Shown: piece after piece, positions 33,030-41,373 of the stretch
Numbering within the stretch: the first letter of the stretch is position 1
Layout: each line of letters starts with the position of its first letter
Assembly (NCBI RefSeq): GCF_019049675.1
Contig: NZ_JAFMOW010000058.1
Coordinates: forward strand, 124,001-188,000
Reading direction: 5' to 3'
DNA from: Rahnella bonaserana
GTDB taxonomy: Bacteria > Pseudomonadota > Gammaproteobacteria > Enterobacterales > Enterobacteriaceae
Length of the DNA stretch: 64,000 nt
Program-made: the position numbers and the translations under genes
The notes under the pieces: model-generated
The model's input: only the letters and a program-made list of their open reading frames with translations
The model's database searches: none
Told to the model about the DNA's origin: nothing

Positions 33030-33659
33030 ATGCCAATGAAAAATATCATTTTCGCGAATATTCGCGCTGCACTCGCTTGCCCAATTTTCATGCTCTCATT
33101 ATTAATATCCCTTAATGCACAGGCACAGGATAACGAGATTAAATCTGCGCAGGAGAATGTTTCCCCGCAGGAAAACAATGAAGGTTTATGGAATTCATTC
33201 GTCAATAATATTGCGCAAACGTGGGATGCTCCGCAGCAGCAAGATCTCTTTCTTCCTGTATTAACACGCCATAACCGGCATACACACAGCAAAAAACAAA
33301 TTGAAGGATATAACGAACATCCGTGGGGAGGAGGTTACGGTATTTCACGTTATGATGAGAAAGGAAACTGGCACGGCATTTATGCGATGGCCTTTAAAGA
33401 CTCCTTTAATAAATGGGAGCCTGTTGCCGGTTATGCTTATGAAAAAATATGGCAGCCTTTAGATGATAAAGAATTCCGCTTAGGTGCAGGTTACATCACC
33501 GCCATTTCTGCTCGTGACAATTATGATTACATTCCTTTTCCCATGGTGCTGCCGCTGGTATCAGCAGGCTATTCAAGGCTGACGTTCCAGACCACCTACG
33601 TGCCGGGAACCAACAGTAAAGGGAATGTCCTGTTTGGCTGGTTCCGTTTTCAGTTTTAA
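33030..33659 (+). CDS. PagP-family lipid A acyltransferase, copy 1 (altered ruler position)
   Basis: A 209-residue outer-membrane beta-barrel acyltransferase with signal peptide (cleavage near AQA-QD) and an extra ~20-residue hydrophilic linker before the barrel. On mature E. coli numbering it aligns without gaps: His33, Asp76 and Ser77 of the active site are kept, as are PWGGG and ARDN. Gly88 is Ala and Trp89 is Tyr (PVAGYAYEK), Trp32 is Arg and Arg49 is His. Gly88 forms the floor of the acyl-chain 'ruler' in E. coli, so a shorter chain may be transferred. A TATAAT lies at 32998-33003. A second pagP follows 258 bases later. Confidence 0.9.
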   Translation: MPMKNIIFANIRAALACPIFMLSLLISLNAQAQDNEIKSAQENVSPQENNEGLWNSFVNNIAQTWDAPQQQDLFLPVLTRHNRHTHSKKQIEGYNEHPWGGGYGISRYDEKGNWHGIYAMAFKDSFNKWEPVAGYAYEKIWQPLDDKEFRLGAGYITAISARDNYDYIPFPMVLPLVSAGYSRLTFQTTYVPGTNSKGNVLFGWFRFQF

Positions 33660-33917
33660 TTTCCTTATAAACAGACGGGGTATTATTAAGAAAATTCCAG
33701 TCGTATTTTTCGTCTTATTCTTATTGGTGGGTTTTTAAATTAAATTAACCGCCTAAACGAAGTCTAAATATTTTAGAGATAATTCTGATAAGGATAAATG
33801 GAAAGACTTTAAATTCATGAAATTGAAAAAACCGACGTTTTTTGTTACTTCTTTGTTTAGTTTATAAAGTTGTTGTTTGTTTATGATACTCCCCTGACGC
33901 AGGGAGCTATAACAGAT

Positions 33918-34529
33918 ATGATGATCAAGAAAGTAATCGGTTGTGCAGGTACACTATTAACACTGGGTATGAGTTCATCCGTGTGGGCGAATAATAGCGG
34001 TACTAATCCGGTCAGCGATCCGGATACCATCCACTATAAATCGCTGGCGGCGAACGTATGGTCAGACTTTACAGATAAAGTCTCAACGACCTGGAATGAT
34101 TCAGATTCACAGGATCTGTATCTGCCGGTGATCACCTGGCATAACCGTCTGACTTACGATAAAGAGAAAACTGACCGTTATAATGAGCGTCCGTGGGGCG
34201 GGGGTTACGGTATTTCCCGCTACGATGACAAAGGAAACTGGAACGGCATTTATTTTATGGCGTTTAAAGACTCGCATAATAAATGGGAACCGATCGGCGG
34301 TTATGGCTGGGAAAAAATATGGACACCTGCGGAAGATAAAAACTTTCGTCTGGGGTTAGGGTATACCGCGGCGGTGACGGCGCGTGACGACTATAAATAT
34401 ATTCCTATTCCGATCGTTTTACCGCTGGCTTCCATCGGCTATAACAAACTGACCTTTCAGGCAACGTATATTCCGGGAACCTACAATAACGGCAATGTTT
34501 TCTTTGCCTGGCTGCGGTATCAGTTCTGA
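33918..34529 (+). CDS. pagP: PagP, lipid A palmitoyltransferase, copy 2 (canonical)
   Basis: A 203-residue outer-membrane enzyme transferring palmitate from phospholipid to lipid A. Signal peptide ends near VWA-NN. His33, Asp76, Ser77, Gly88 and Trp89 (mature E. coli numbering; [22 protein letters not shown]) and the tail [11 protein letters not shown] are as in E. coli. The start is set at 33918; the frame is open from 33870 but begins in promoter-like sequence. The upstream 258 bases are AT-rich with repeated GTTTA-like motifs and a TATGAT hexamer (33882-33887). Confidence 0.93.
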   Translation: MMIKKVIGCAGTLLTLGMSSSVWANNSGTNPVSDPDTIHYKSLAANVWSDFTDKVSTTWNDSDSQDLYLPVITWHNRLTYDKEKTDRYNERPWGGGYGISRYDDKGNWNGIYFMAFKDSHNKWEPIGGYGWEKIWTPAEDKNFRLGLGYTAAVTARDDYKYIPIPIVLPLASIGYNKLTFQATYIPGTYNNGNVFFAWLRYQF

Positions 34530-34630
34530 AGCACTTTCTTTGTGAATGAGTTTTGTGACTGAACAAAGTCCGGGCGCAGGTTGTGAACCTGATCCCTCAA
34601 TTTTGATGAATATTCCACTATGCTGAAAAT

Positions 34631-34672
34631 TCACCGCAAGAATCAATCTGTTGGTTTTTGCGGTGATTTTTT
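34631..34672 (+). terminator. Terminator after pagP copy 2
   Basis: TCACCGCAA (34631-34639) pairs with TTGCGGTGA (34658-34666), followed by six T. It lies 100 bases after the pagP stop. Confidence 0.85.
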
Positions 34673-34715
34673 GTTTTCAGGGAATCTGTAAAATACTTCA
34701 TCAAGAGGATCACTC

Positions 34716-36017
34716 GTGAAAATAGCATCCCGTTATCTTGCGTTGTCTGCACTTGCCTGCGTATTACCGCTCTCGCTTCCAGCCGCTCAGGCGGCTCAGT
34801 CCGATAATTTAGAACTCCAGCAAGTCCTGGTGCTCAGCCGCCACGGTATCCGCGCGCCACTGGTCAATTACGGTGACGTGCTCGCCGAATCCACGACGCA
34901 CACCTGGCCGGTGTGGAAAACCGAAGGGGGATTACTGACGCCTAAAGGCGGCCAGAATTCTGAACATATGGGCAAGTACTTCCGCGCATGGCTGGCGAAG
35001 GATAAATTGCTGCCCGCTACCGGCTGCCCGGAAAGTGCGCAGGTCTTTACTTATGCCAACAGCTTGCCGCGCACCATTGATACCGCGAAGCATTTCTCCA
35101 GCGGCGCTTTCCCCGGCTGCGACGTTTCAGTGATTAATCGCGTAGAAATCGGCAAAATGGATCCGGTGTTTAATCCGATTATCACCGCTGAAGTGAATGA
35201 TACCTTCAAAACCAATGCGCTGAATTCTGTTAACCAGCATGCAGGCGAGGGCGGTCTGGCAGGGCTCAATCAGCGCCTCAAACCGAACTATCAACTGCTG
35301 GAAAGTATCCTGGATTATAAAAACAGTAAAACCTGCAAAGAAAAACAGCAGTGCGATCTGTCTTCGCAGCCTTCTGATGTCGTGCTGACGCAGGGTAAAG
35401 AACCGGGTATTACAGGGCCGCTGCGTATGGCGACCGGCGCGGCTGACGCGTTTATGCTGCAATACTACGAAGGTTACCCGATGAAAGACGTGGCGTGGGG
35501 GAAAATTAATACGCCAGAGCAGTGGAAGAAACTGGAGGATATCAAAAACCTTTATCACGAAACGCTGTTCGGCTCGCCGGCCATTGCAGCCAACGCGGCT
35601 AAACCGTTGCTGACCTTTATTGCCGGTGCGCTCGATCCAAAACTGGCAACGACCGCAGATCAGAAAGCCGCGCAGCAGGCAAAACTGGCGGTGCTGGTCG
35701 GGCATGATTCCAATATCGCGTCACTGCTTGCGGCGTTGAAAACCAAAGATTACCAGTTGCCGGGTCAGTACGAACGTACGCCAATCAACGGAACCGTGGT
35801 TTTCCAGCGCTGGCACGATATAAAGACCGATAAAGATCTGATGAAGATTGAGTATGTTTATCCGACGGCCCGTCAGTTGCGTAACGATGTGGCGCTGAGT
35901 CTGAAAAATCCACCGGAACGCGTCACGTTGCAGATCGAAGGTTGTACCGTTGATAAGCAAGGTTTCTGCCCGATGGAGCAATTTAATCAGGCGCTGCAAA
36001 AGGATTTACAGGGCTGA
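34716..36017 (+). CDS. agp: Agp-type periplasmic histidine acid phosphatase
   Basis: A 433-residue periplasmic phosphatase, signal peptide to about AQA (27). Full-length similarity to E. coli Agp (glucose-1-phosphatase), including FPGCD, YYEGYPM, GHDSNIASLLAAL (catalytic HD) and ERTPINGTVVFQRWHD. The catalytic box is RHGIRAP (residues 42-48); E. coli Agp has RHN at this place, while phytases and most acid phosphatases have RHG. Starts with GTG-adjacent ATG after AAGAGGATCACTC; the initiator read here is GTG (34716). Confidence 0.88.
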   Translation: MKIASRYLALSALACVLPLSLPAAQAAQSDNLELQQVLVLSRHGIRAPLVNYGDVLAESTTHTWPVWKTEGGLLTPKGGQNSEHMGKYFRAWLAKDKLLPATGCPESAQVFTYANSLPRTIDTAKHFSSGAFPGCDVSVINRVEIGKMDPVFNPIITAEVNDTFKTNALNSVNQHAGEGGLAGLNQRLKPNYQLLESILDYKNSKTCKEKQQCDLSSQPSDVVLTQGKEPGITGPLRMATGAADAFMLQYYEGYPMKDVAWGKINTPEQWKKLEDIKNLYHETLFGSPAIAANAAKPLLTFIAGALDPKLATTADQKAAQQAKLAVLVGHDSNIASLLAALKTKDYQLPGQYERTPINGTVVFQRWHDIKTDKDLMKIEYVYPTARQLRNDVALSLKNPPERVTLQIEGCTVDKQGFCPMEQFNQALQKDLQG

Positions 36018-36025
36018 TTTCTTAA

Positions 36026-36120
36026 GCCGCTAACTGGCAATAGATAGCGTTTTAAGTTAGTTAGCGGCCGCTTTCCTCTGCCAGATAATGTGCCAAAGGT
36101 TTCTCACTCTGGCACATTAT
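36026..36120. repeat. Two inverted repeats between agp and the desaturase gene
   Basis: First: GCCGCTAACT (36026-36035) with AGTTAGCGGC (36059-36068), no T-run after it. Second: ATAATGTGCCA (36085-36095) with TGGCACATTAT (36110-36120), a perfect 11-bp pair whose right arm includes the first two bases of the desaturase start codon. Confidence 0.7.
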
Positions 36121-37126
36121 GGCGTCCTCTTCGTTTTACCTCAGCGCCCGTCAGCGGGCAGACATTGCTTCCCGCTCCGCCCGTTTCTGGTGGCGGCTTG
36201 AAATCCCTACCTGGACACTGATCGCCACGGTTTACAGCGGCTGGTTTGCGCTGGTGTATTTCTGGCAAGATCTCGGTCCGTGGATTGCCACGCCTGCGCT
36301 TATCTGGTTCACGACCTGGTATATGTCGCTGCAACACGAACTCATTCACGGGCATCCGACCCGTAAACCCTGGCTGAATCAGCTGTTCGGCACGCTGCCG
36401 CTGGCGGTCTGGTATCCGTATGGTTTGTACCGTGACTCGCATTTACAGCATCATCGCAATGAACATCTGACGTTGCCGGGCGACGATCCTGAGGCTTATT
36501 ATTTCAGCCGTGCCAGCTGGGAAAGTCTGTCGCCGGCGATGAAGGCGATTGTTCGTTTGCGTAATACATTGCCTGGACGGATGTTAATCGGGCCGCTGCT
36601 GGATATTTCCGCCACGCTGACCGGCGCGCTGACGGCGTTATTACGCGGTGAATGGCGCACGGTCGGCATGTGGGGTTTCCACGGGGTTTTGCTGGCAGGT
36701 TTGTTGTTCTGGATGTCTCTTCACGGCCTGTCAGCCGGTTATTTCATTCTGGCGGTGAGCTATCCGGCGCTGAGTCTGACCAAAGTCCGTTCCTTTTATG
36801 AACATCGCGCCGAACATTCCCCACAGGCACGCTCAACGCTGAATGAAGCCGGTTTTATCTGGCGGATCCTTTTTCTCAATCTCAATTATCACCTGGTACA
36901 TCACGATTTACCGGGCGTACCCTGGTTTTCACTGCGGCGGGTGTATTTTGCTGAACGCGAGGCCTATATTGCGCGCAGTGAGGGTTTTGTGGTGAAAGGT
37001 TACCGCCAGTGGTTCAGGCAGCACACGCAGAAACCGGTCAGTGTGGAAGCGCATCCGTTTGCCAGCATTCATGAGCCTGTGCAAACCGCGCGCAGCGACT
37101 ATAATTATCAGCAGGAAACCCCCTGA
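36119..37126 (+). CDS. Membrane fatty-acid desaturase family protein
   Basis: A 335-residue integral membrane di-iron enzyme. Histidine boxes: HELIHGH (73-79), HLQHH (108-112) and HLVHH (258-262), with transmembrane segments around 30-70, 185-220. These are hallmarks of the desaturase/hydroxylase superfamily; the lipid substrate cannot be told. The ATG at 36119 is the only reasonable start after an in-frame stop at 36086. No Shine-Dalgarno stands at normal distance; a perfect hairpin abuts the start. It is followed 12 bases later by a PhnD-like gene. Confidence 0.88.
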   Translation: MASSSFYLSARQRADIASRSARFWWRLEIPTWTLIATVYSGWFALVYFWQDLGPWIATPALIWFTTWYMSLQHELIHGHPTRKPWLNQLFGTLPLAVWYPYGLYRDSHLQHHRNEHLTLPGDDPEAYYFSRASWESLSPAMKAIVRLRNTLPGRMLIGPLLDISATLTGALTALLRGEWRTVGMWGFHGVLLAGLLFWMSLHGLSAGYFILAVSYPALSLTKVRSFYEHRAEHSPQARSTLNEAGFIWRILFLNLNYHLVHHDLPGVPWFSLRRVYFAEREAYIARSEGFVVKGYRQWFRQHTQKPVSVEAHPFASIHEPVQTARSDYNYQQETP

Positions 37127-37138
37127 CGGAGTGGCCGG

Positions 37139-37930
37139 ATGATGCTGATGTCTTTGCCGATGTATGCTGTTTCTGTCCTGGACGTGGAAGCTTTTGCCGG
37201 TGTTCTGCGGGAAAAACTGAAGCGATCTGGCCTGACGTCCACGCCGCAAGCGCTGAGCTGGCCGCAGGATTTGTTCACTCACTGGCAGCAGGCGGATCTG
37301 CTGCTTAGCCAGACCTGTGGTTTTCCGCTGGTGGAGAGTCTGCCGGATGTTCAGCTGGTGGGCACTTTCAGTTACCGGGCGCCGGGCTGCGACGGTTATC
37401 GATACCGCAGTTTTTTGCTGGCACGTAATGAAGATGCAAAACTGCATTTGTCTGATTTCCGTCACCGGCGTCTGGCGTTTAACAGCACCGATTCGCAGTC
37501 CGGATATAACAGTCTCAGGGCGCTGGTTGCGCCGCTTGCGGAAGACGGGAAATTTTTCTCTCAGGCCACCGCGACAGGCAGCCACCGTGAATCCCTGCAT
37601 TATGTGCAGCAGAACCGGGCAGATCTGGCAGCGATTGACTGCGTAACGCTGGAGCTTTTGTACCGCAACGAGCCGTCTGCGCTCAGCGGTCTGGTGGTTA
37701 TCGGCCAGACGGCGGCTGTGCCGGGTTTACCGCTGATCACTTCGTCACAAACGTCTGCGGAACATCTGGCCATTATGCGCCAGGCATTGCATGAAATTGC
37801 GCACGAACCGGTCAGTAAACCGCTGCTGATTGAAGAGTTCAGTGAAGTGCCGCGTCAGGCGTATGGCGTGATTACATTGATGAAAAAAATTGCTCAGGAG
37901 TTAGGCGTCCGCGAACTGACGACGTCATGA
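37139..37930 (+). CDS. PhnD-like substrate-binding-fold protein without signal peptide
   Basis: A 263-residue protein of the COG3221-type family (phosphate/phosphite/phosphonate-binding, type 2 periplasmic fold). LLLSQTCGFPL, FNSTDSQSGYNSLR, TGSHRESLHYV and RADLAAIDCVTLELL are typical. It has no signal peptide and no permease or ATPase neighbours, so it is probably cytoplasmic and not a transporter subunit. GGAG stands before the ATG at 37139; the 12-base gap indicates cotranscription with the desaturase. Ligand unknown. Confidence 0.8.
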   Translation: MMLMSLPMYAVSVLDVEAFAGVLREKLKRSGLTSTPQALSWPQDLFTHWQQADLLLSQTCGFPLVESLPDVQLVGTFSYRAPGCDGYRYRSFLLARNEDAKLHLSDFRHRRLAFNSTDSQSGYNSLRALVAPLAEDGKFFSQATATGSHRESLHYVQQNRADLAAIDCVTLELLYRNEPSALSGLVVIGQTAAVPGLPLITSSQTSAEHLAIMRQALHEIAHEPVSKPLLIEEFSEVPRQAYGVITLMKKIAQELGVRELTTS

Positions 37931-37954
37931 ACCCGCGAAATATCGCATAAAATA

Positions 37955-37973
37955 ACCGGGCCTGAGGCCCGGT
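37955..37973. terminator. GC-rich hairpin between the PhnD-like gene and sseA
   Basis: ACCGGGCC (37955-37962) pairs with GGCCCGGT (37966-37973) around TGA. The T content after it is low, so termination would be modest; it separates converging genes. Confidence 0.6.
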
Positions 37974-37997
37974 AGTGATTTCTGAGTAGTGATAAAA

Positions 37998-38843
37998 TCA
38001 GTGCGTTTCGATAGGGAAATCTTCGTTCACATCGCCCCATTCGGCCCATGAACCGTCATAAAGCTGCACATCCTTAACGCCCAGAGAATCCAGTCCGAAT
38101 GCCAGCGCCGCCGCCGTAACACCGGAACCACAGCTGGTGATCACCGGTTTATTCAGATCAACGCCCAGCCTTTCAAACGTGGCCTTCAGCTCAGCGGGTG
38201 ATTTCAGGTGCCCGTCCTGGGTGAGCTCGGTAAACGGAACACTCAGGCTGCCGGGAATATGGCCGCCATGCAGCCCCGGACGCGGTTCCGGTGCTTCGGC
38301 TTTAAAACGCGCCAGCGAACGGGCGTCGATAATCTGCACCTTGCCGAGCGCGTCTTTTACCTGTTCTGCGCTGACGACCACCGGGCGCACCAGTTTCGCG
38401 TTGAACGTCGAAGGAACGCGGGTGTGCTCACCGCTTTGTGTCGGTTTGCCTTCTGCAATCCACGCATTAAGACCGCCATCCAGCACGCGTACGCTTTTCG
38501 CGCCGAAGCTGGTCAGCATCCACCACACACGCGGCGCGGAGAACAGATCCCCCTCATCATATAGCACGATGGTTTGCGTATCAGCGACGCCCAAACGGCT
38601 CATGGAGGCAGCGAATTCCTCTGCGGTTGGCATCATATGCGGCAACCCGGTTGTGCAGTCTGAAATGCTGTCGACTTCCACATAAATCGCGTTAGGAATG
38701 TGCGCTTCAAGGTATTTGCCGTGAAAATCAATGGGCGGCGTGATGCCCGGCTTAGATTTACGACAATCGATAATGACGACATCCGGTGAGTTCAGATTTT
38801 TTGCCAGCCATTGTGTAGAAACGGTATGGGTAGAAAAAGTCAT
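37998..38843 (-). CDS. sseA: 3-mercaptopyruvate sulfurtransferase
   Basis: A 281-residue two-rhodanese-domain enzyme moving sulfur from 3-mercaptopyruvate to acceptors such as cyanide or thioredoxin. The active loop CGSGVTA (Cys238) is the mercaptopyruvate-type signature rather than the CRKGVT of thiosulfate sulfurtransferases. Close to E. coli SseA. Confidence 0.95.
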   Translation of the reverse strand: MTFSTHTVSTQWLAKNLNSPDVVIIDCRKSKPGITPPIDFHGKYLEAHIPNAIYVEVDSISDCTTGLPHMMPTAEEFAASMSRLGVADTQTIVLYDEGDLFSAPRVWWMLTSFGAKSVRVLDGGLNAWIAEGKPTQSGEHTRVPSTFNAKLVRPVVVSAEQVKDALGKVQIIDARSLARFKAEAPEPRPGLHGGHIPGSLSVPFTELTQDGHLKSPAELKATFERLGVDLNKPVITSCGSGVTAAALAFGLDSLGVKDVQLYDGSWAEWGDVNEDFPIETH

Positions 38844-38877
38844 GTTCTGTTGCCTTATCTTTTTTGTGGAGCCAGCC

Positions 38878-39426
38878 TCAGAGATCGCCCGGGATCAAAG
38901 AATACATCCAGGCATCACGCGGCTGACCGTGATAATAAAGCCGGTTACGGTGCAGACCTTCGGACGTTGCGCCCGCTTTTTCTGCCACCCTGCGGCTGCG
39001 CTCATTGCCGTCCATCACCACGATTTCCAGACGGGTCAGCTCCAGTTCGGTAAACGCAAAACGAGCTGCGGCTCTGACCGCCAGCGTTGCCAGTCCCCGG
39101 CCGGTATAACCGGTGCGGATCCAATAGCCAAGGTTGGCAAACTTATATTCCTGTACGATGCGGTTGATGCCCACGCTGCCAATCAGATTACCGCCGGAAC
39201 GTTCAAAAACACAGAAATTGAATTCTGCCCCCCGATGACGCTTTTGCTCACTGTCGGTGAGGTATTTGCGGCTGTCATCAGGGGAATATTTATCGGTACA
39301 CCAGCTTTCCCATGCGCCAATTTCAGCCACCGAAGCCTGAACGGCGGCAAAGTGTGTGATGGCTTCCAGCTCCGTAGCAACGCGGATTTCTATTTCTTCA
39401 TCCTGATAAATCTGGCGTGTCAGCAT
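38878..39426 (-). CDS. GNAT N-acetyltransferase, RimJ/RimL-like
   Basis: A 182-residue acetyl-CoA-dependent transferase. The RimJ/RimL subgroup pattern is visible: IGSVGINRI, LGYWIRTGYTGRGLATLAVRAAARFAF (acetyl-CoA loop with TGRGLA), NERSRRVAEKAG and the end YYHGQPRDAWMYSL. It could modify a ribosomal protein N-terminus or a small molecule; the target is unknown. Confidence 0.85.
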   Translation of the reverse strand: MLTRQIYQDEEIEIRVATELEAITHFAAVQASVAEIGAWESWCTDKYSPDDSRKYLTDSEQKRHRGAEFNFCVFERSGGNLIGSVGINRIVQEYKFANLGYWIRTGYTGRGLATLAVRAAARFAFTELELTRLEIVVMDGNERSRRVAEKAGATSEGLHRNRLYYHGQPRDAWMYSLIPGDL

Positions 39427-39568
39427 GGGTATCGTCCTGTCATTGAGGAAACCAGCGATTCAGAAAACCGATAGTTCAGGAAACCAAAAAGTCAGCCTCA
39501 CATATCAGGCATCAATCTGTCAATTGGCGAAAATCCCCGTTTAGCCAGAAAAAACAGCAGGCTGTCAG

Positions 39569-40369
39569 CTAACCGCTTCCGGCTTCCGGCAGCAACATCA
39601 CCAGTTTACATTCGGCATATCCCGCCGGAAAAAACGTCTGCTGCCGGTAGCGGATTTCACCGCTAAGGGGATGGTTAAAGCGGCGTTCGCCCCCTTCGCG
39701 CGCCAGCACTTCCTGTTGCGTCCACCACTGGCTGAATTCGGCGCTGCGTTCCCGTAACCGCTGCACCGCCTGGCGGACCGCTTCGGAATGAGGGTAATGG
39801 CTGGTTTCAGCCCGAAACTCTGCCACCACGCGCTTGGCGCGCTCCGGCCAGTTTGTCACCAGCTGGCGCGCCAGCGGATGCAGAAACATAAAATCCAGCA
39901 AGTTAGGATTTTCATCCACGCCCAGCCAGCCGCTGAATAACGTGCCAGCCTGCGGGTTCCACGCCAGCACATTCCAGCAACTGTCGAGCAGATAACCGGG
40001 GCAGGTCAGCTGATTGACGTACTCTTTCAGGCCTGCGTCCGGTGCGGCGGAAGAGGGCAACGCCTCAGGGTCTTTCACCGACGCGAGGCTGAATAAATAC
40101 TCGCGTGCTGCAGGCTCCATGCGCAGCGATTTCGCCAGCCGGTCAAGCGTGGCGGCTGAAATCGACACATCGCGTCCCTGTTCAATCCACGTGTACCACG
40201 TGGCGCTGATACCACTGATTTGTGCCAGCTCCTCACGCCTCAGCCCGCTGGTTCTGCGACGTGGTGAGCCCGGCAAGCCCACCATTTCCGGCGTCACCCG
40301 TTCGCGGTGGGTGCGTAAAAAGGTGCCCAGCGCCTTCGGGCCACTGAGCGACTCTGCGATATCAATCAT
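39569..40369 (-). CDS. XRE-family regulator with MmyB-like ligand domain
   Basis: A 266-residue regulator. The N-terminal helix-turn-helix (about 30-85; RRTSGLRREELAQISGISATWYTWIEQGR) carries the RREELA signature of MmyB-like proteins; the C-terminal half (about 105-255) is the MmyB ligand-binding domain. It is divergent from a methyltransferase gene, and such regulators usually control the divergent neighbour. A palindrome lies in the shared gap. Confidence 0.88.
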   Translation of the reverse strand: MIDIAESLSGPKALGTFLRTHRERVTPEMVGLPGSPRRRTSGLRREELAQISGISATWYTWIEQGRDVSISAATLDRLAKSLRMEPAAREYLFSLASVKDPEALPSSAAPDAGLKEYVNQLTCPGYLLDSCWNVLAWNPQAGTLFSGWLGVDENPNLLDFMFLHPLARQLVTNWPERAKRVVAEFRAETSHYPHSEAVRQAVQRLRERSAEFSQWWTQQEVLAREGGERRFNHPLSGEIRYRQQTFFPAGYAECKLVMLLPEAGSG

Positions 40370-40421
40370 GGCGACCTCTTAAATTGGGAGCTCTTAAACA
40401 GTTAACGCGTAAACAGGCACT

Positions 40422-40441
40422 CATTTATACCAGTATAAATG
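40422..40441. promoter_or_regulatory. Palindrome between regulator and methyltransferase genes
   Basis: CATTTATAC (40422-40430), CA, GTATAAATG (40433-40441): a perfect 9+9 inverted repeat. A second CCGTATAAAA half-site follows near 40455. Likely operator of the MmyB-like regulator. Confidence 0.55.
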
Positions 40442-40544
40442 CTCATATTGTACCCGTATAAAACAATGCCTATAGTGATTTTGAGGTCATTTGAAACCCG
40501 CGTTCTTCCCCCAAAATCAATTAAAAACAAGACAGACAGGAGCA

Positions 40545-41318
40545 ATGATGAACATGAAAAACACCCATAGTCAGGCCGTCGATAAGCAGTTTGGTTCGCA
40601 GGCAAAAGATTATCTGACCAGCGCCGTTCATTCACAGGGCGCGGATCTGCAACGTCTGGCGACGCTGCTGGCACCTTTTGCGGATGCACAGGTGATTGAT
40701 CTGGGATGTGGCGCGGGGCACGCCAGCTTTGTTGCTGCCAGGGTCGTCAAAAATGTGATTGCCTACGATTTGTCGGCGCAGATGCTGGAAGTGGTTGAGC
40801 AGGCGGCAAAAGATAAAGAGCTGAATAACATTACGATACAGCAGGGCGTGGCGGAGTCACTGCCGTTTGACGACCAAAGCGCTGATATCATTATCAGCCG
40901 CTATTCTGCACACCACTGGCATGATGTCGGGCAGGCGTTGCGTGAAGTGGCGCGTGTGCTGAAACCGGGCGGAAAGTTCATCATGATGGATGTGGTATCG
41001 CCGGGGCACCCGTTGCTGGATATTTATCTGCAGACGATTGAAGTGCTGCGCGACACTTCTCATGTGCGCAACTATTCGCCGGGCGAATGGCTGAACATGG
41101 CGTCAGACGCCGGCCTGATTGCCCGTGAAGTCACTACTGACCGTCTGCCGCTGGAATTCACCAGCTGGATAGCGCGTATGCGTACGCCGGAACATTTCGC
41201 TGTCGCTATCCGCGAGCTGCAAAAAGTGATGTCTGAGGAAGTGGTAAAACACTTTGAGATCCAGACTGACGGCTCATTTACCAGCGATATTATGATGCTG
41301 GTGGCGTCGAAAAACTAA
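40545..41318 (+). CDS. SAM-dependent methyltransferase, UbiE/YafE-like
   Basis: A 257-residue class I methyltransferase. The SAM loop is VIDLGCGAGHASF, with AYDLSAQML, GVAESLPFDDQSADIIISRYSAHHW and VLKPGGKFIMMD matching small-molecule methyltransferases of the Methyltransf_11 type. The ATG at 40545 follows ACAGGAG. Substrate unknown; the divergent regulator suggests inducible use. Confidence 0.88.
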   Translation: MMNMKNTHSQAVDKQFGSQAKDYLTSAVHSQGADLQRLATLLAPFADAQVIDLGCGAGHASFVAARVVKNVIAYDLSAQMLEVVEQAAKDKELNNITIQQGVAESLPFDDQSADIIISRYSAHHWHDVGQALREVARVLKPGGKFIMMDVVSPGHPLLDIYLQTIEVLRDTSHVRNYSPGEWLNMASDAGLIAREVTTDRLPLEFTSWIARMRTPEHFAVAIRELQKVMSEEVVKHFEIQTDGSFTSDIMMLVASKN

Positions 41319-41336
41319 AGAATTGCGGCGTGATGG

Positions 41337-41359
41337 CGCCCTCCGGCGAACGGAGGGCG
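41337..41359. terminator. GC-rich hairpin between converging genes
   Basis: CGCCCTCCG (41337-41345) pairs with CGGAGGGCG (41351-41359). There is no clear T-run on either side, so terminator activity is uncertain. Confidence 0.5.
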
Positions 41360-41373
41360 TGAACTCATCTTCT

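Noticed and set aside
33854-33887. PhoP box before pagP copy 2
   Set aside because: Several GTTTA-like motifs occur, but none is in the required 11-bp register; the link to PhoPQ is known for E. coli pagP but not shown here.
36026-36068. Intrinsic terminator after agp
   Set aside because: A good 10-bp stem but no T-run and a 23-base loop; listed only as an inverted repeat.
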